Source: a virus. Taken from it: DNA of 54,190 bases. The stretch is taken from positions 1 through 54,190 of IMG/VR virus record IMGVR_UViG_3300003267_000167, one strand, 5' to 3'. A program made the translations under genes and the position numbers. The notes under the pieces are model-generated. The model ran no database searches and was not told where the DNA came from. It worked only from the letters and a program-made list of their open reading frames with translations. Shown here piece after piece: positions 37,396 to 45,298 of the stretch. Numbering within the stretch: the first letter of the stretch is position 1; each line of letters opens with the position of its first letter.

Positions 37396-39317
37396 GCATT
37401 TCACGTCACCATTTCAGAGTTAGCGAACCGATTGCCGCCTTGGCGTCTTTGGTCTTTGGCCTGTGCGCCTTGGCGATTATCGGCCGGATGGTTTACCCGG
37501 CCGCGGCGCAAGGCCAACCGCAGACCGTCACGTTACAACCGGGTCAAACCCTCATGGTTAAATGCAACGGGCAGCAAGCGGCGGCGGAGTCCGTTGATAA
37601 ATTTAACATGCGGAATAAGTGCGGACCCGGACCGACGCCGACGCCCACACCAACGCCAACCCCAACCCCGAAACCGACACCAACGCCGACGCCGACGCTG
37701 ACACCAACCCCAACCCCAACGCCCGGACCGACGCCGACGCCAACGCCGTCAAACGGCGGCTTGCCGGCACCTTTAAGTCAGTTTGTAGATACGGCCTGGC
37801 CGACCAATCAAACGGGGGTCGTCCGAAAGATTTTGCCGGGCGGGGACTTTCAACAGGCGTTGCAAGACTGCCAGCCGGGCGACGATATAGAACTTGACGT
37901 TTCGGGCGTGTGGACGGGTAACTTTACATTCCCCGCGAAGGCCAACCCGAATAACCAATGGGTCATTATCCGGGCAAGTAACGTGACCGCCACGACCGCC
38001 GCCGCGGGCGCGGTGACGGCCGCCAGGGCGGGGAAGGGCAAGGCGCGGAAAGTGGTCTATTACCGGCCGGCGAAGGGGAAGGCGGCCGCCCGGACGGGCA
38101 AGGCGGTTGCCGCCTTCAAGTCTGCCGGCCAGCGCGTGACGCCGGGCGCGCAAAGCATGCCGGTCATTCAATCGCCCAACGTTTCGGGCGCGTTCTTTAT
38201 GTCCGAAAATTCCGGCTACGTCCGCCTTGTCGGCCTTGAAATGACGTTTACGCCGGCCGCCGCCGCGGACGCGCCCGGCGGTTTTACCGTGTGGCGCGTG
38301 TTGCAACTTGGTTCAACCGACACGACCGACGCGGCGAAAGTGCCGCATCACATCACGGTTGACCGATGTTACATTCACGGGTTGCCGACTAAAAACTTAC
38401 GCCGCGGCATTGAACTTAATAGCAACTGGACGGCGGTAATAGATTCGCAAATCCGTGAGGTCCATGAGGTCGGCGCGGACAATCAGGCCATAGGCGGTTG
38501 GAACGGCGCGGGGCCGTACAAGATCGTTAATAACTATCTCGAAAGCGGCGGGGAGATCGTCATGCTTGGCGGGTCGGACCCGAAGATTGCGAACCAACTG
38601 CCGCGCGATATTGAGGTCCGGCGCAACACGATAACGCGGCCGACCGCCTGGAAGACGGGCGCGATACATTGGGAGGTCAAAAACCTTTTCGAGGTAAAGC
38701 ATGGCATACGCTGGCTAGTGGACGGTAACACCTTCGCGAATAATTGGACCGACGCCCAGGACGGTTACGGGATTTTGTTACGATCCATGAACCAAGACGG
38801 CGGCGAAACATGGTCAATCTCAACGGACATAACTTTTACGAATAATACAATCACGTCCGAAAACGGGATAAACCTGAACGGGTTGGACCCGTACCACCCG
38901 GCGAACCAAATGGCGCGGCTTTTGATCTCTAACAACGTTTGGAACGTGACGGGGACATGGCTAAAGGCGTCGGACTTCATCAATTGCACCTTTGACCATA
39001 ACACGATTAACAACGGCTATTCCGTCACGAACCTATACGCCGGCCTCAAGCCCAACATGCCGGGCGTTCGATATACTTTCAACATAGCCAACCGCTCCGG
39101 CGGTTATGGCATCTTTGGCGATGCGGTTGGAGAAGGAACGCCAGCCCTTACGACGTACTGGCCGCAAGCGGCCTTGGCGTCCAACGTCCTGACGGGATGC
39201 GCCAACACTGGCGGCCAGTGTAACGGCTACCCGTCCGGCTTTTACTCTTCGGCGTCGTCCGTGCCGGGCGTCGGCGCGGACACGCAGGCAATCACGGCGG
39301 CGCAAAACCGCCCATAA
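37392..39317 (+). CDS. secreted right-handed beta-helix protein with Pro-Thr linker
   Basis: A 641-residue exported protein. Residues 12-40 form a signal segment ending in AAAQG. Residues 79-120 are a PTPTPT linker coded by hexameric repeats (about 37626-37749). Residues about 130-600 have the repeating polar turns of a parallel beta-helix ([63 protein letters not shown]). These sequences resemble secreted beta-helix proteins of Acidobacteriota rather than phage tail spikes. A surface polysaccharide-acting enzyme is possible; catalytic residues were not identified. The ATG overlaps the previous stop. Confidence 0.75.
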   Translation: MSISRHHFRVSEPIAALASLVFGLCALAIIGRMVYPAAAQGQPQTVTLQPGQTLMVKCNGQQAAAESVDKFNMRNKCGPGPTPTPTPTPTPTPKPTPTPTPTLTPTPTPTPGPTPTPTPSNGGLPAPLSQFVDTAWPTNQTGVVRKILPGGDFQQALQDCQPGDDIELDVSGVWTGNFTFPAKANPNNQWVIIRASNVTATTAAAGAVTAARAGKGKARKVVYYRPAKGKAAARTGKAVAAFKSAGQRVTPGAQSMPVIQSPNVSGAFFMSENSGYVRLVGLEMTFTPAAAADAPGGFTVWRVLQLGSTDTTDAAKVPHHITVDRCYIHGLPTKNLRRGIELNSNWTAVIDSQIREVHEVGADNQAIGGWNGAGPYKIVNNYLESGGEIVMLGGSDPKIANQLPRDIEVRRNTITRPTAWKTGAIHWEVKNLFEVKHGIRWLVDGNTFANNWTDAQDGYGILLRSMNQDGGETWSISTDITFTNNTITSENGINLNGLDPYHPANQMARLLISNNVWNVTGTWLKASDFINCTFDHNTINNGYSVTNLYAGLKPNMPGVRYTFNIANRSGGYGIFGDAVGEGTPALTTYWPQAALASNVLTGCANTGGQCNGYPSGFYSSASSVPGVGADTQAITAAQNRP

Positions 39318-39331
39318 CCCGAAAGGTTCAC

Positions 39332-40360
39332 ATGAAAATCAAAACACTCTCCATTTTGTTTCTCGCGGTCTCCGTCACTCTGATAATGCCGGCGCGGACG
39401 CTCGCGCAAGCTTGCGTCCCTCCGGCCTATCAGGGCTTTGCTAATTCCTGCAAGGGGATCAACGCGCGGTGGCTGAATAAAAACGCGGTCAATGACATTG
39501 CGTTTTTTAAGCTGTATTGGGCGGCGGACGGCAAATGCAGCGGGGCCGACAATCAGGGCGTCCCGTGTGATTCCCCCCTGGCGGTCTTGCCGGGATCGGC
39601 GACCAACGCCGGCCGGACCGACCTATACCCTGGCTTTTCGAGTGCCATCACGATCACGCAAACGCTCAACAACGGCCTATCGTGCGCGACGGCGAGCGCG
39701 GGCAGTGTGCCGCACACGTACCCGCCGGACCTTTGCCAAGGGGTCGGCAATCAGCCGCTAGGCGTGGTCAACGCGGCGAACTACCGGAGTCAGGGGACGC
39801 CGGACAGCATCGCGGCCGCCTTCGCGGCCAATATCGCCACCTTTACCGCCTTGGCGTCGGGCTTGCCGCTCCCCTTGAACGTCGGGGGCGTCACGGTCAC
39901 TGTAGACGGGGAACCGGCCGGCATTTTTTACGTGTCACCCGGCCAGGTAAACTTTCTTGTCCCCGCGGACCTGTCGGCCGGCCTGAAAGTGGTTAGGGTC
40001 GCCAACGCCTCCGGGCAGACCTTCACGGGCGAATACTACCTTGGCGCGCAAGCTCCGGGCGTATTCACGCGCGACTCAACGGGCGAAGGTCCGGCAAGTA
40101 TGGACGTCGGGCCGGGCGGCGCGTATATCAGCTTGTATCCTACCGGCATCAATTCGGCGGCCGTCACCAAGGCGGACATTTTTTTGAGGACGTCAACCGG
40201 GCGTTACCCGGCGCAATACCTTGAAACGCCGGACCCGTCACACCCGGCGCAATTCGTCGGCGCGCGTCAATTGAATTTCGTCAACGTCCCTCTGGACGGG
40301 CAGGCGGCATACCTTGAGGTCGCCGGCTTTACGTCCAATACGTTCACGCTTCGGAGGTAA
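39332..40360 (+). CDS. secreted protein with Solibacter-type C-terminal domain (TIGR03437-like)
   Basis: A 342-residue exported protein with a signal peptide (cut likely after ARTLAQA, residue 27). Residues about 145-250 match the acidobacterial domain I know as TIGR03437: VVNAANYRSQGTPDSIAAAF, 'LPLPLNVGGVTVTVDGEPAG', 'IFYVSPGQVNFLVPADLSAG' and AQAPGVF. The N-terminal part has six Cys, probably disulphides. The domain is typical of large paralogous secreted families in Solibacter and relatives, and is very unusual in a phage. It suggests capture of a host gene. Function is unknown; it starts behind GAAAGG, 14 bases after the beta-helix gene. Confidence 0.78.
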   Translation: MKIKTLSILFLAVSVTLIMPARTLAQACVPPAYQGFANSCKGINARWLNKNAVNDIAFFKLYWAADGKCSGADNQGVPCDSPLAVLPGSATNAGRTDLYPGFSSAITITQTLNNGLSCATASAGSVPHTYPPDLCQGVGNQPLGVVNAANYRSQGTPDSIAAAFAANIATFTALASGLPLPLNVGGVTVTVDGEPAGIFYVSPGQVNFLVPADLSAGLKVVRVANASGQTFTGEYYLGAQAPGVFTRDSTGEGPASMDVGPGGAYISLYPTGINSAAVTKADIFLRTSTGRYPAQYLETPDPSHPAQFVGARQLNFVNVPLDGQAAYLEVAGFTSNTFTLRR

Positions 40361-40361
40361 C

Positions 40362-40580
40362 ATGGACAGTCGGGACCGGGAAGCGATTGACATGGAAGTT
40401 TCCAAGATCGTCGCGATTGAATTGGAACTAAAAACCATTCCGGGGCGCATTCGCGACGGTCTTAACGGGCGAGACTTAGAAGACAAACTTCTAAGTCTCG
40501 CCCTGGCGATTCACAACACGGCGGACAATCTCAAAGGGTTGAGCCGCCCGGAGGATCAACATGCGAACGCAGCGGCTTAA
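40362..40580 (+). CDS. small acidic helical protein
   Basis: A 72-residue protein starting at ATG 40362 behind GGAGGTAAC, one base after the previous stop. It is helical (SKIVAIELELKTIPGRIRDG, 'EDKLLSLALAIHNTADNL'). The codons for its middle form a perfect 16-bp hairpin (40467-40503). It overlaps the lipoprotein gene by 20 bases. Function unknown. Confidence 0.55.
   Translation: MDSRDREAIDMEVSKIVAIELELKTIPGRIRDGLNGRDLEDKLLSLALAIHNTADNLKGLSRPEDQHANAAA
40467..40503. repeat. perfect 16-bp inverted repeat in coding sequence
   Basis: GGGCGAGACTTAGAAG (40467-40482) and CTTCTAAGTCTCGCCC (40488-40503) are exact complements around ACAAA. No T-tract follows, so it is not an intrinsic terminator. Such a stable hairpin inside a gene could be a recombination or protein-binding site, or an RNase III processing site. 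Confidence 0.85.
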
Positions 40581-41097
40581 ACGCTTCGGCGTTACTCTCT
40601 TCGTGGTCTTGTTCGGACTCTCGCAATCCGCTTGCGGCGGTCCGACGCTGGCCAGCATCGGGCGCTATATCGGGCCGGTCGGGCAGGGGTTTAACGACTA
40701 CCTTGACCAACTGAAGGCGGCCGGCGAGATCACACAGGAAAACTATGATAAGGCCAAAAACCTTAACTTGCCCGGCAAGGCTAAAGAGGTCGGCGACTAC
40801 CTACAGAGCTTGACCGTTATCAACGCCGGCAACCGGGACGAAGTGTTAGCGGTGATTGACGGCGGCTTGAAAGTCTTTCGGGACGTGTCCGGCCTAGTCA
40901 AGCCGGGGAGCGCGGCCGCCAAGGTCGTCTTATACCTGTCAACCGCCTTGTCCGTGGCGCGGGGCGTCCTGGCGGCCATGCCTGTCAAGCCGGCGTCTTT
41001 CTCGATGAGCGCGAAAGAGGAAGGGAAGCGGCCGGCGGACGTGAAAATTGACTTGCCGCCGCCGCCGCCGGAGGTTAAAAAATATCTTCCGAAATAG
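40561..41097 (+). CDS. putative lipoprotein
   Basis: A 178-residue protein with a short signal peptide ending LSQSAC (Cys25), a lipobox-like site although Gln at -3 is atypical. The mature part is helical (RYIGPVGQGFNDYLDQLKAA, 'NAGNRDEVLAVIDGGLKV') and ends in a proline run (PPPPPEVKKYLPK). It starts within the previous gene. It could be an envelope-attached phage protein such as an exclusion lipoprotein or an Rz1-like partner; not proven. Confidence 0.6.
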   Translation: MRTQRLKRFGVTLFVVLFGLSQSACGGPTLASIGRYIGPVGQGFNDYLDQLKAAGEITQENYDKAKNLNLPGKAKEVGDYLQSLTVINAGNRDEVLAVIDGGLKVFRDVSGLVKPGSAAAKVVLYLSTALSVARGVLAAMPVKPASFSMSAKEEGKRPADVKIDLPPPPPEVKKYLPK

Positions 41098-41108
41098 GCC
41101 GCCAGGGG

Positions 41109-41138
41109 TTGACGCCTTGGCGGACTCCCCTTTAGACT
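41109..41138 (+). promoter_or_regulatory. promoter with CCTTGGCGG box upstream of gene 41163
   Basis: TTGACG (41109-41114), an 18-base spacer and TAGACT (41133-41138). CCTTGGCGG begins immediately after the -35 box, so its phase differs from the copies at 20928 and 25851. Confidence 0.6.
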
Positions 41139-41162
41139 CCGGGCCGAAATGGAGGCGCGAAC

Positions 41163-41405
41163 ATGGCAAGCAAAGTGACGATTGTAATCGAGGGCGACAC
41201 GCCGGCCGACGCGGCGGCGATCGCCAACGCGCTACTTGACAACCCGAAGCTTGACGAAATCCAAGGCACGATTAACGACGTGTTAGCGGAGATCAAACGG
41301 CAGGGGTTGGACCAGTCGAAAATCAATGCGGTTTTCGACAAAGTAACCGCCAACGAGCAAAAGCTTGAAGGCGCACTAAACGCGGGCGAACCGTCCGACG
41401 TTTAA
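41163..41405 (+). CDS. small helical protein, related to the next gene
   Basis: An 80-residue protein behind TGGAGGCGCGAAC. Its C-terminus, INAVFDKVTANEQKLEGALN, parallels INAIFDKVLSERGKLEQAIT in the product of 41453, so the two probably share a domain after duplication. It is acidic and helical. Function unknown. Confidence 0.6.
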   Translation: MASKVTIVIEGDTPADAAAIANALLDNPKLDEIQGTINDVLAEIKRQGLDQSKINAVFDKVTANEQKLEGALNAGEPSDV

Positions 41406-41452
41406 CCGGGCCGCGACGGCGGACCCTTAACCGAAACCTTGGAGGTTATACA

Positions 41453-41758
41453 ATGGCCAGAGATCACGACGTTTCAGTAGACGAATTATTGCAGGCGGCG
41501 ACCGAAGCCGAAACCGTAGGGGACTCCGCGGTTGCCTTGGTGCAATCCCTCCGCGACCAAATTGCCGCATACACGAGCGGTCAGCAAATTTCGCCCGCGA
41601 CGCAGCAAGGAATCAACGCGATTTTTGACAAGGTTTTGTCAGAGCGCGGCAAGTTGGAACAGGCCATCACAGCCAACACGGACACGGGCGGCGGCGGTGA
41701 CACGGGCGGCGGCACTGGCGGCGGCGGTGACACTGGCGGCGGAACGCCGACGCCCTAG
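41453..41758 (+). CDS. small helical protein with Gly-rich tail, paralogue of 41163
   Basis: A 101-residue protein behind TTGGAGGTTATACA. Residues about 53-74 align with the C-terminus of the previous product. The last 28 residues are a GGG-D-T-rich tail coded by tandem (ggcggc)-type repeats and ending TPTP. It is the last gene before the terminator that closes the cassette. Confidence 0.6.
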   Translation: MARDHDVSVDELLQAATEAETVGDSAVALVQSLRDQIAAYTSGQQISPATQQGINAIFDKVLSERGKLEQAITANTDTGGGGDTGGGTGGGGDTGGGTPTP

Positions 41759-41783
41759 ACTTTTCCGGCGCTGTCTTGATAGC

Positions 41784-41854
41784 CCAAGGCACAAGCCTTG
41801 GTTCTCCTTATCTCGTTATCCGGCGGGGCGTCTAACCAGCGTCCCGCCTTTTTT
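41784..41854 (+). terminator. terminator closing the cargo cassette
   Basis: A first hairpin CCAAGGC-ACAA-GCCTTGG (41784-41801) precedes GGCGGGGCG (41822-41830) pairing with CGTCCCGCC (41840-41848) and six T. It ends 8 bases before the next gene's ATG, so that gene must depend on read-through or another promoter. Confidence 0.85.
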
Positions 41855-41862
41855 GTTGCCTT

Positions 41863-42228
41863 ATGGACGCATCACAAGAACAAAAATTCAGAGCATGGCT
41901 TAACGAACCGCAGCCGCCGACGCCTCCGGGCCTTGAGCCGCCGCCCGTGCCGACGCCGACGCGGTTGGATTACTTTTGTTATTTGGTCGCATGCAACGGC
42001 GGTAAAACGGTCGTCCGCGGTTGGGGCGTCATTGGCTACGGGGCCGGACCGTTTAAGCAAGGTCTCGAAATGCGCGAAGCCTTGGACCTAATGCAACTTG
42101 TCGCCTTTATTACGGGCGTGGAGTTCGTTTGCGGCGGGGCGCAAGCTCTCATGGACCCGATGATTGACGCTTGGCTGAAAGCCAGGCTTGCCGAACATGA
42201 GGCCGCCAACAATGCCGGAAGAATTTGA
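41863..42228 (+). CDS. unknown protein with Pro-rich N-terminus
   Basis: A 121-residue protein with a proline-rich stretch (PQPPTPPGLEPPPVPTPTRL) and a mixed C-terminal domain (VVRGWGVIGYGAGPFKQGLE, then LMQLVAFITGVEFVCGG). It starts just after a terminator and overlaps the next gene by 17 bases. Not recognised. Confidence 0.55.
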   Translation: MDASQEQKFRAWLNEPQPPTPPGLEPPPVPTPTRLDYFCYLVACNGGKTVVRGWGVIGYGAGPFKQGLEMREALDLMQLVAFITGVEFVCGGAQALMDPMIDAWLKARLAEHEAANNAGRI

Positions 42229-42457
42229 CCAATTGAGCGACGCCGGCAAGATGGTTTTCATGTTGTGGATTCATCACCGGACCTGGCATGCCTTTTCGGC
42301 CGCAATCCGGCAAGCCTTCGGCGCGAACATTGAGACGGCCGAAGCGGGAAGGAAAGAGGCCATTCTTTTGATGAATCGTTACGACCGCGAAGGCGTAGCG
42401 GCGAAAGCGGAGCGGCGGCGGCGATACGTCAACGCGGAAAAGAAGGGAAGGCGGTAA
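42212..42457 (+). CDS. small unknown protein
   Basis: An 81-residue basic helical protein. ATG 42212 is preferred over the TTG at 42188 because it sits within the end of the preceding gene in the usual overlap. It contains LSDAGKMVFMLWIHHRTWHA and an Arg-rich tail (AERRRRYVNAEKKGRR). Unknown. Confidence 0.55.
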   Translation: MPEEFDQLSDAGKMVFMLWIHHRTWHAFSAAIRQAFGANIETAEAGRKEAILLMNRYDREGVAAKAERRRRYVNAEKKGRR

Positions 42458-42458
42458 C

Positions 42459-42863
42459 ATGGCAGTCGAAACCCTAACGGAATACGCTTTAGTCTTGGAA
42501 GAGTGTTGTGTATGTTTCACGCCCTTTGCCATGACGCGCTTTATGTACCAACGCCGGAAGCAAGACGGCCAGAACTTTTACTGTCCGGCGGGCCATAGCC
42601 AGAGCTACACGGGCAACGAAAATTCTAGGCTCAAGGCCAAAGTGGCGCAGCTTGAGCAACAATTGAGCGCGAAGGCGCAGCAAGCGGCGACCGAAGCCGA
42701 CGCCAGGCGCAAGGCCGAAGAGAAATTGAGGCGGGCAGAGTCCGGACTAAAGAAGGCCACGACCAACGCCAGGGCGGGCCTGTGTCCCTTCGGATGCCGG
42801 CGGCACTTCGCCAGCCTGGCCAATCACATCAAGGCAAAACACCCCGAAAAGGCGGGCGCATGA
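42459..42863 (+). CDS. zinc-finger protein with coiled coil
   Basis: A 134-residue protein with two metal sites: C16, C19, C42 and H46 near the N-terminus, and a C2H2-like finger at the C-terminus (LCPFGCRRHFASLANHIKAK followed by H). A coiled coil (about 58-100) links them. Likely a nucleic-acid binding protein of the small accessory set; it overlaps the next gene by 4 bases. Confidence 0.65.
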   Translation: MAVETLTEYALVLEECCVCFTPFAMTRFMYQRRKQDGQNFYCPAGHSQSYTGNENSRLKAKVAQLEQQLSAKAQQAATEADARRKAEEKLRRAESGLKKATTNARAGLCPFGCRRHFASLANHIKAKHPEKAGA

Positions 42864-43063
42864 TCAAATTCCTTTCCACGAAGCCCAAGGGCGAACCGAT
42901 CACGGCCGATGAGGTTATCATTGATGGCGGCATGCCGTGCGGCAATTGTGGCGAGTGGCGGATACTGCTAAGGCGGACGCATGAAACGCCGGTAATTGAA
43001 CAGTGTGGCAACTGCCATGACGAAGAGTTTGATTTATATTCTATTGAGGACGACGGACCATGA
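42860..43063 (+). CDS. small zinc-ribbon protein
   Basis: A 67-residue protein with two CGNC knuckles (residues 27-30 and 49-52), the classic four-Cys zinc ribbon. It starts at ATG 42860 overlapping the previous stop (ATGA) and overlaps the next gene by 4 bases. Possibly a transcription or DNA-binding factor. Confidence 0.65.
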   Translation: MIKFLSTKPKGEPITADEVIIDGGMPCGNCGEWRILLRRTHETPVIEQCGNCHDEEFDLYSIEDDGP

Positions 43064-43299
43064 CATGGCGGGCAATGCACCAACGAAAGAAGCGGCGGCA
43101 GAATTACCGGCGGCTTATGATGCAGTGGGAGCGGGGCGCGGTGCGGCTTCGCCAGGCGGCGACGTCGGCGGCCGTCGCGACGGCCAGGCTTGAGACGGTC
43201 TCGACGCCGGCCGGGGCCGGCGAGTGGCTAAGGGAAGTCGGCGTTGATTGGGGCGTTGGCGGCGGACATGCCTTGGGTCCGATAACAGCCCTTATGTAA
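43060..43299 (+). CDS. small basic protein
   Basis: A 79-residue protein with a strongly basic N-terminus (MHQRKKRRQNYRRLMMQWER) and a Gly-rich end. It overlaps the zinc-ribbon gene by 4 bases. A reverse-oriented CGCCAAGGCGG lies just after its stop. Unknown. Confidence 0.5.
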   Translation: MTWRAMHQRKKRRQNYRRLMMQWERGAVRLRQAATSAAVATARLETVSTPAGAGEWLREVGVDWGVGGGHALGPITALM

Positions 43300-43335
43300 T
43301 CGCCAAGGCGGAGATTAAACGACTTAGGGGGACTT

Positions 43336-43650
43336 ATGGAAATTAACATTACGCCGGAGGACGTTGACCGTTTGGTCAAAGACTCGATTTTAAAGGCCGG
43401 ACTTGGGCGGATCATAACGGATACGATCGCAAAAGTTTTAAACCCGAACGCCTACAATAATCCGATCAATGGGGCGGTTGAGAAATATATTCTCGAAGTG
43501 GCGAACCAACTTTTACGCGACGTGTACGCCGACAAAGTGCGGCAGATCATCCGGGCGGAGATCGAAAAGCGCGTGACGGATGAACTACTACAGCAAATTG
43601 CGGCCGGCGTGGTCAAAAAGATGGAGAACGCGGCCAAGGAACGCTATTAA
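43336..43650 (+). CDS. unknown helical protein
   Basis: A 104-residue protein behind TAGGGGGACTT, with an amphipathic helical composition (AVEKYILEVANQLLRDVYAD, 'QIIRAEIEKRVTDELLQQIA'). It could form coiled-coil oligomers. No family recognised. Confidence 0.6.
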   Translation: MEINITPEDVDRLVKDSILKAGLGRIITDTIAKVLNPNAYNNPINGAVEKYILEVANQLLRDVYADKVRQIIRAEIEKRVTDELLQQIAAGVVKKMENAAKERY

Positions 43651-43665
43651 ACGAGGGGGGCGATT

Positions 43666-43830
43666 ATGGCGACTAAGAAGGCCAGAAAGAGGCCGGCGGG
43701 CAAAAAGGCCGACGCCGCGGAGGACGTTTTAAAGTGGCTAGGATCGGTCCTGGCGGACGCGCCACGCATCCTGGCTTGGTATCAAGCGGTCATGGCGGAG
43801 CAACGCCGGACGCCGATTCGTAAACTATAA
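43666..43830 (+). CDS. small basic protein (54 residues)
   Basis: ATG 43666 follows GAGGGGGGCGATT. The N-terminus is Lys/Arg-rich (ATKKARKRPAGKKAD) and is followed by a helix (DVLKWLGSVLADAPRILAWY). Ribosome site and spacing support it as real. Unknown function. Confidence 0.55.
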   Translation: MATKKARKRPAGKKADAAEDVLKWLGSVLADAPRILAWYQAVMAEQRRTPIRKL

Positions 43831-43850
43831 GGCTTATGGAGGCGATGAAA

Positions 43851-44537
43851 ATGTACTGTAACAGATGCGACACGAACCTTGGCGAACCTATGACCCATGT
43901 GTTTTCGGTCTATGGCGGCATGATTGCCTTCTGCCCGACGTGTTGCCCTGGCGGGCTTGATGGCGTCGTTTGCGAAGCTTGCGAGATCGGCCGGCAAATA
44001 AAAGTGATTGATACATTCGTTGGCCGGGTCGCCGACAAGATCAATGTGGAGATCAAGGGCGACATGCCGGCGTGTACCCTTGGGCGGCCGATGTGTGAAG
44101 GGCCACGCCTTGAGCCGTGCGACCAACCGCCGTTTGATTTCTCGCCGAATCATGCCACGCGCCAACCGGAGGGGCCGGACCGCTCAAGACTGACGCTCGA
44201 AACCTGGCTTGAGATCAAGCGGAGATACACGGACCGCTTCCCGCCGCAACCCGTCGCCTTTTCCGTGACGCCGATAATTGCCAAGCTGTACCGGGAGCAA
44301 CTTCAATTGGCGGAGCATAACGGCTACCAACTTATGCATGGCGTGTTGGTCGCGGAGGACGCCGACCAACGCCAACCCGTCTTGGCGTTTTATGATTGGG
44401 ATTTGTTCCATGCCTACCGGAACCGGAAGGCCGACCCGGCGAAGTTTCTTGAGGCGCTTATACGGCAATTCGTCGGGCCGGAGGTCTTTGACCAACTATT
44501 TCCCGATGGCCTACCAAGGCCGGAGGCGACGTCATGA
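43851..44537 (+). CDS. unknown protein with N-terminal zinc ribbon
   Basis: A 228-residue protein starting at ATG 43851, eight bases after GGAGG; in-frame ATGs at 43836 and 43845 lie on or before that ribosome site. CNRC (3-6), CPTC (28-31) and CEAC (41-44) form zinc ribbon pairs. Residues 115-228 make a separate domain (FPPQPVAFSVTPIIAKLYRE, 'PVLAFYDWDLFHAYRNRKAD'). It overlaps the next gene by 4 bases. Not recognised. Confidence 0.6.
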   Translation: MYCNRCDTNLGEPMTHVFSVYGGMIAFCPTCCPGGLDGVVCEACEIGRQIKVIDTFVGRVADKINVEIKGDMPACTLGRPMCEGPRLEPCDQPPFDFSPNHATRQPEGPDRSRLTLETWLEIKRRYTDRFPPQPVAFSVTPIIAKLYREQLQLAEHNGYQLMHGVLVAEDADQRQPVLAFYDWDLFHAYRNRKADPAKFLEALIRQFVGPEVFDQLFPDGLPRPEATS

Positions 44538-44746
44538 CGGACACGCGCAAACTTTGGGCGTCCGCGGTCCTTTGGTGCGCGTTGGCGGCCTTGGCTGCGA
44601 TGGACGGCGAGCGCGGCGCGGCCTTCCTTGCCCTTGTAACCGCGGCTTGCTTCGCCGGGCAAGCTCGCCAAACCCGAAAACTCAAATCAACGGAGGCAAT
44701 GCGACATGAAACGATCGGCAAGCGAAAAGCGGAAACAAGCTTTTGA
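44534..44746 (+). CDS. small membrane protein
   Basis: A 70-residue protein with two short hydrophobic segments (LWASAVLWCALAALAAM, about 7-23; AAFLALVTAACFAG, about 29-42) and a basic C-terminal tail. Two helices with a short turn are the shape of small holins, but the place before the terminase is not typical. It overlaps both neighbours. Confidence 0.5.
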   Translation: MTDTRKLWASAVLWCALAALAAMDGERGAAFLALVTAACFAGQARQTRKLKSTEAMRHETIGKRKAETSF

Positions 44747-44954
44747 CAATGGCCAGCTTGAACGCTTTGAGATATTCACGACGGCCAACGGGCAAACGCA
44801 TTTTCGATTCAAGGCCGGCAATCATGAGATCGTCTTAGCGGGCGAAGGCTATCACAATCGCCAGGACGCACTAAGCGCAATCACCTTGATTCAGCGTCGC
44901 GCAGCCGGCGCGGCCATCGTGGACGCCGACACGGGGGAAATCGTCAGTGTGTAA
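44706..44954 (+). CDS. DUF1508 / YegP-like domain protein
   Basis: An 82-residue protein with a single YegP-type unit: 'FEIFTTANGQTHFRFKAGNH' then EIVLAGEGYHNRQDALSAI. The pattern (FEIY...G.YRFRLKA.NGE.I..SEGY.....A...I) is characteristic of DUF1508, a small beta-alpha fold with unknown biochemical role found in bacteria and phages. It overlaps the previous gene by 41 bases and the next by 8. Confidence 0.7.
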   Translation: MKRSASEKRKQAFDNGQLERFEIFTTANGQTHFRFKAGNHEIVLAGEGYHNRQDALSAITLIQRRAAGAAIVDADTGEIVSV

Positions 44955-45297
44955 CCAAGCAATCAAAACGATTCAGGCGCGGATCAAGCAACATAAGGAC
45001 AACCTGGCCGGATGGTATGAGGGCGAAGTTTGCATGTGTGTTACCTACGCCCGTCAAGGTCTATCGGACTTGATACAAGCGCGGCCGTCATGCGCAAGTT
45101 GTCATGGAGCGGGGCGCGTCAATGTGGGATACCTTGTCCCAACGGACCCGGACCCGGAGGACCGCGAACAGACCCGCCGGGACTTGCGCGTTGCGATCTC
45201 CGAACTTGAGGCGGTCTTGACTTCCCTTTTACCGCCGAATGTCCGCCTTGACGGTTGGGAAGAGACGGCGAGCGGCGGCAAGGTCAAAGGAACATGA
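44947..45297 (+). CDS. unknown protein with CxxCxGxGR motif
   Basis: A 116-residue protein starting with GTG 44947. It has a helical N-terminus, then CASCHGAGRVNVG, a DnaJ-type half zinc-finger repeat, then helices. With only one such repeat, metal binding would need another Cys pair (C29, C31 in VCMC). Function unknown. Confidence 0.55.
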   Translation: MCNQAIKTIQARIKQHKDNLAGWYEGEVCMCVTYARQGLSDLIQARPSCASCHGAGRVNVGYLVPTDPDPEDREQTRRDLRVAISELEAVLTSLLPPNVRLDGWEETASGGKVKGT

Positions 45298-45298
45298 C

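Noticed and set aside
37626-37749. Tandem hexameric repeats as a CRISPR-like or iteron array
   Set aside because: They code in frame for a PTPTPT linker with variable third bases, without spacers or dyad symmetry.
40467-40503. The perfect hairpin as a terminator
   Set aside because: It lies in a gene and is followed by TGGCG, not by a T-tract.
44534-44746. Holin assignment for the two-segment membrane protein
   Set aside because: Shape fits but neighbours are zinc-finger and DUF1508-type genes, and no endolysin is adjacent. Left as unknown.
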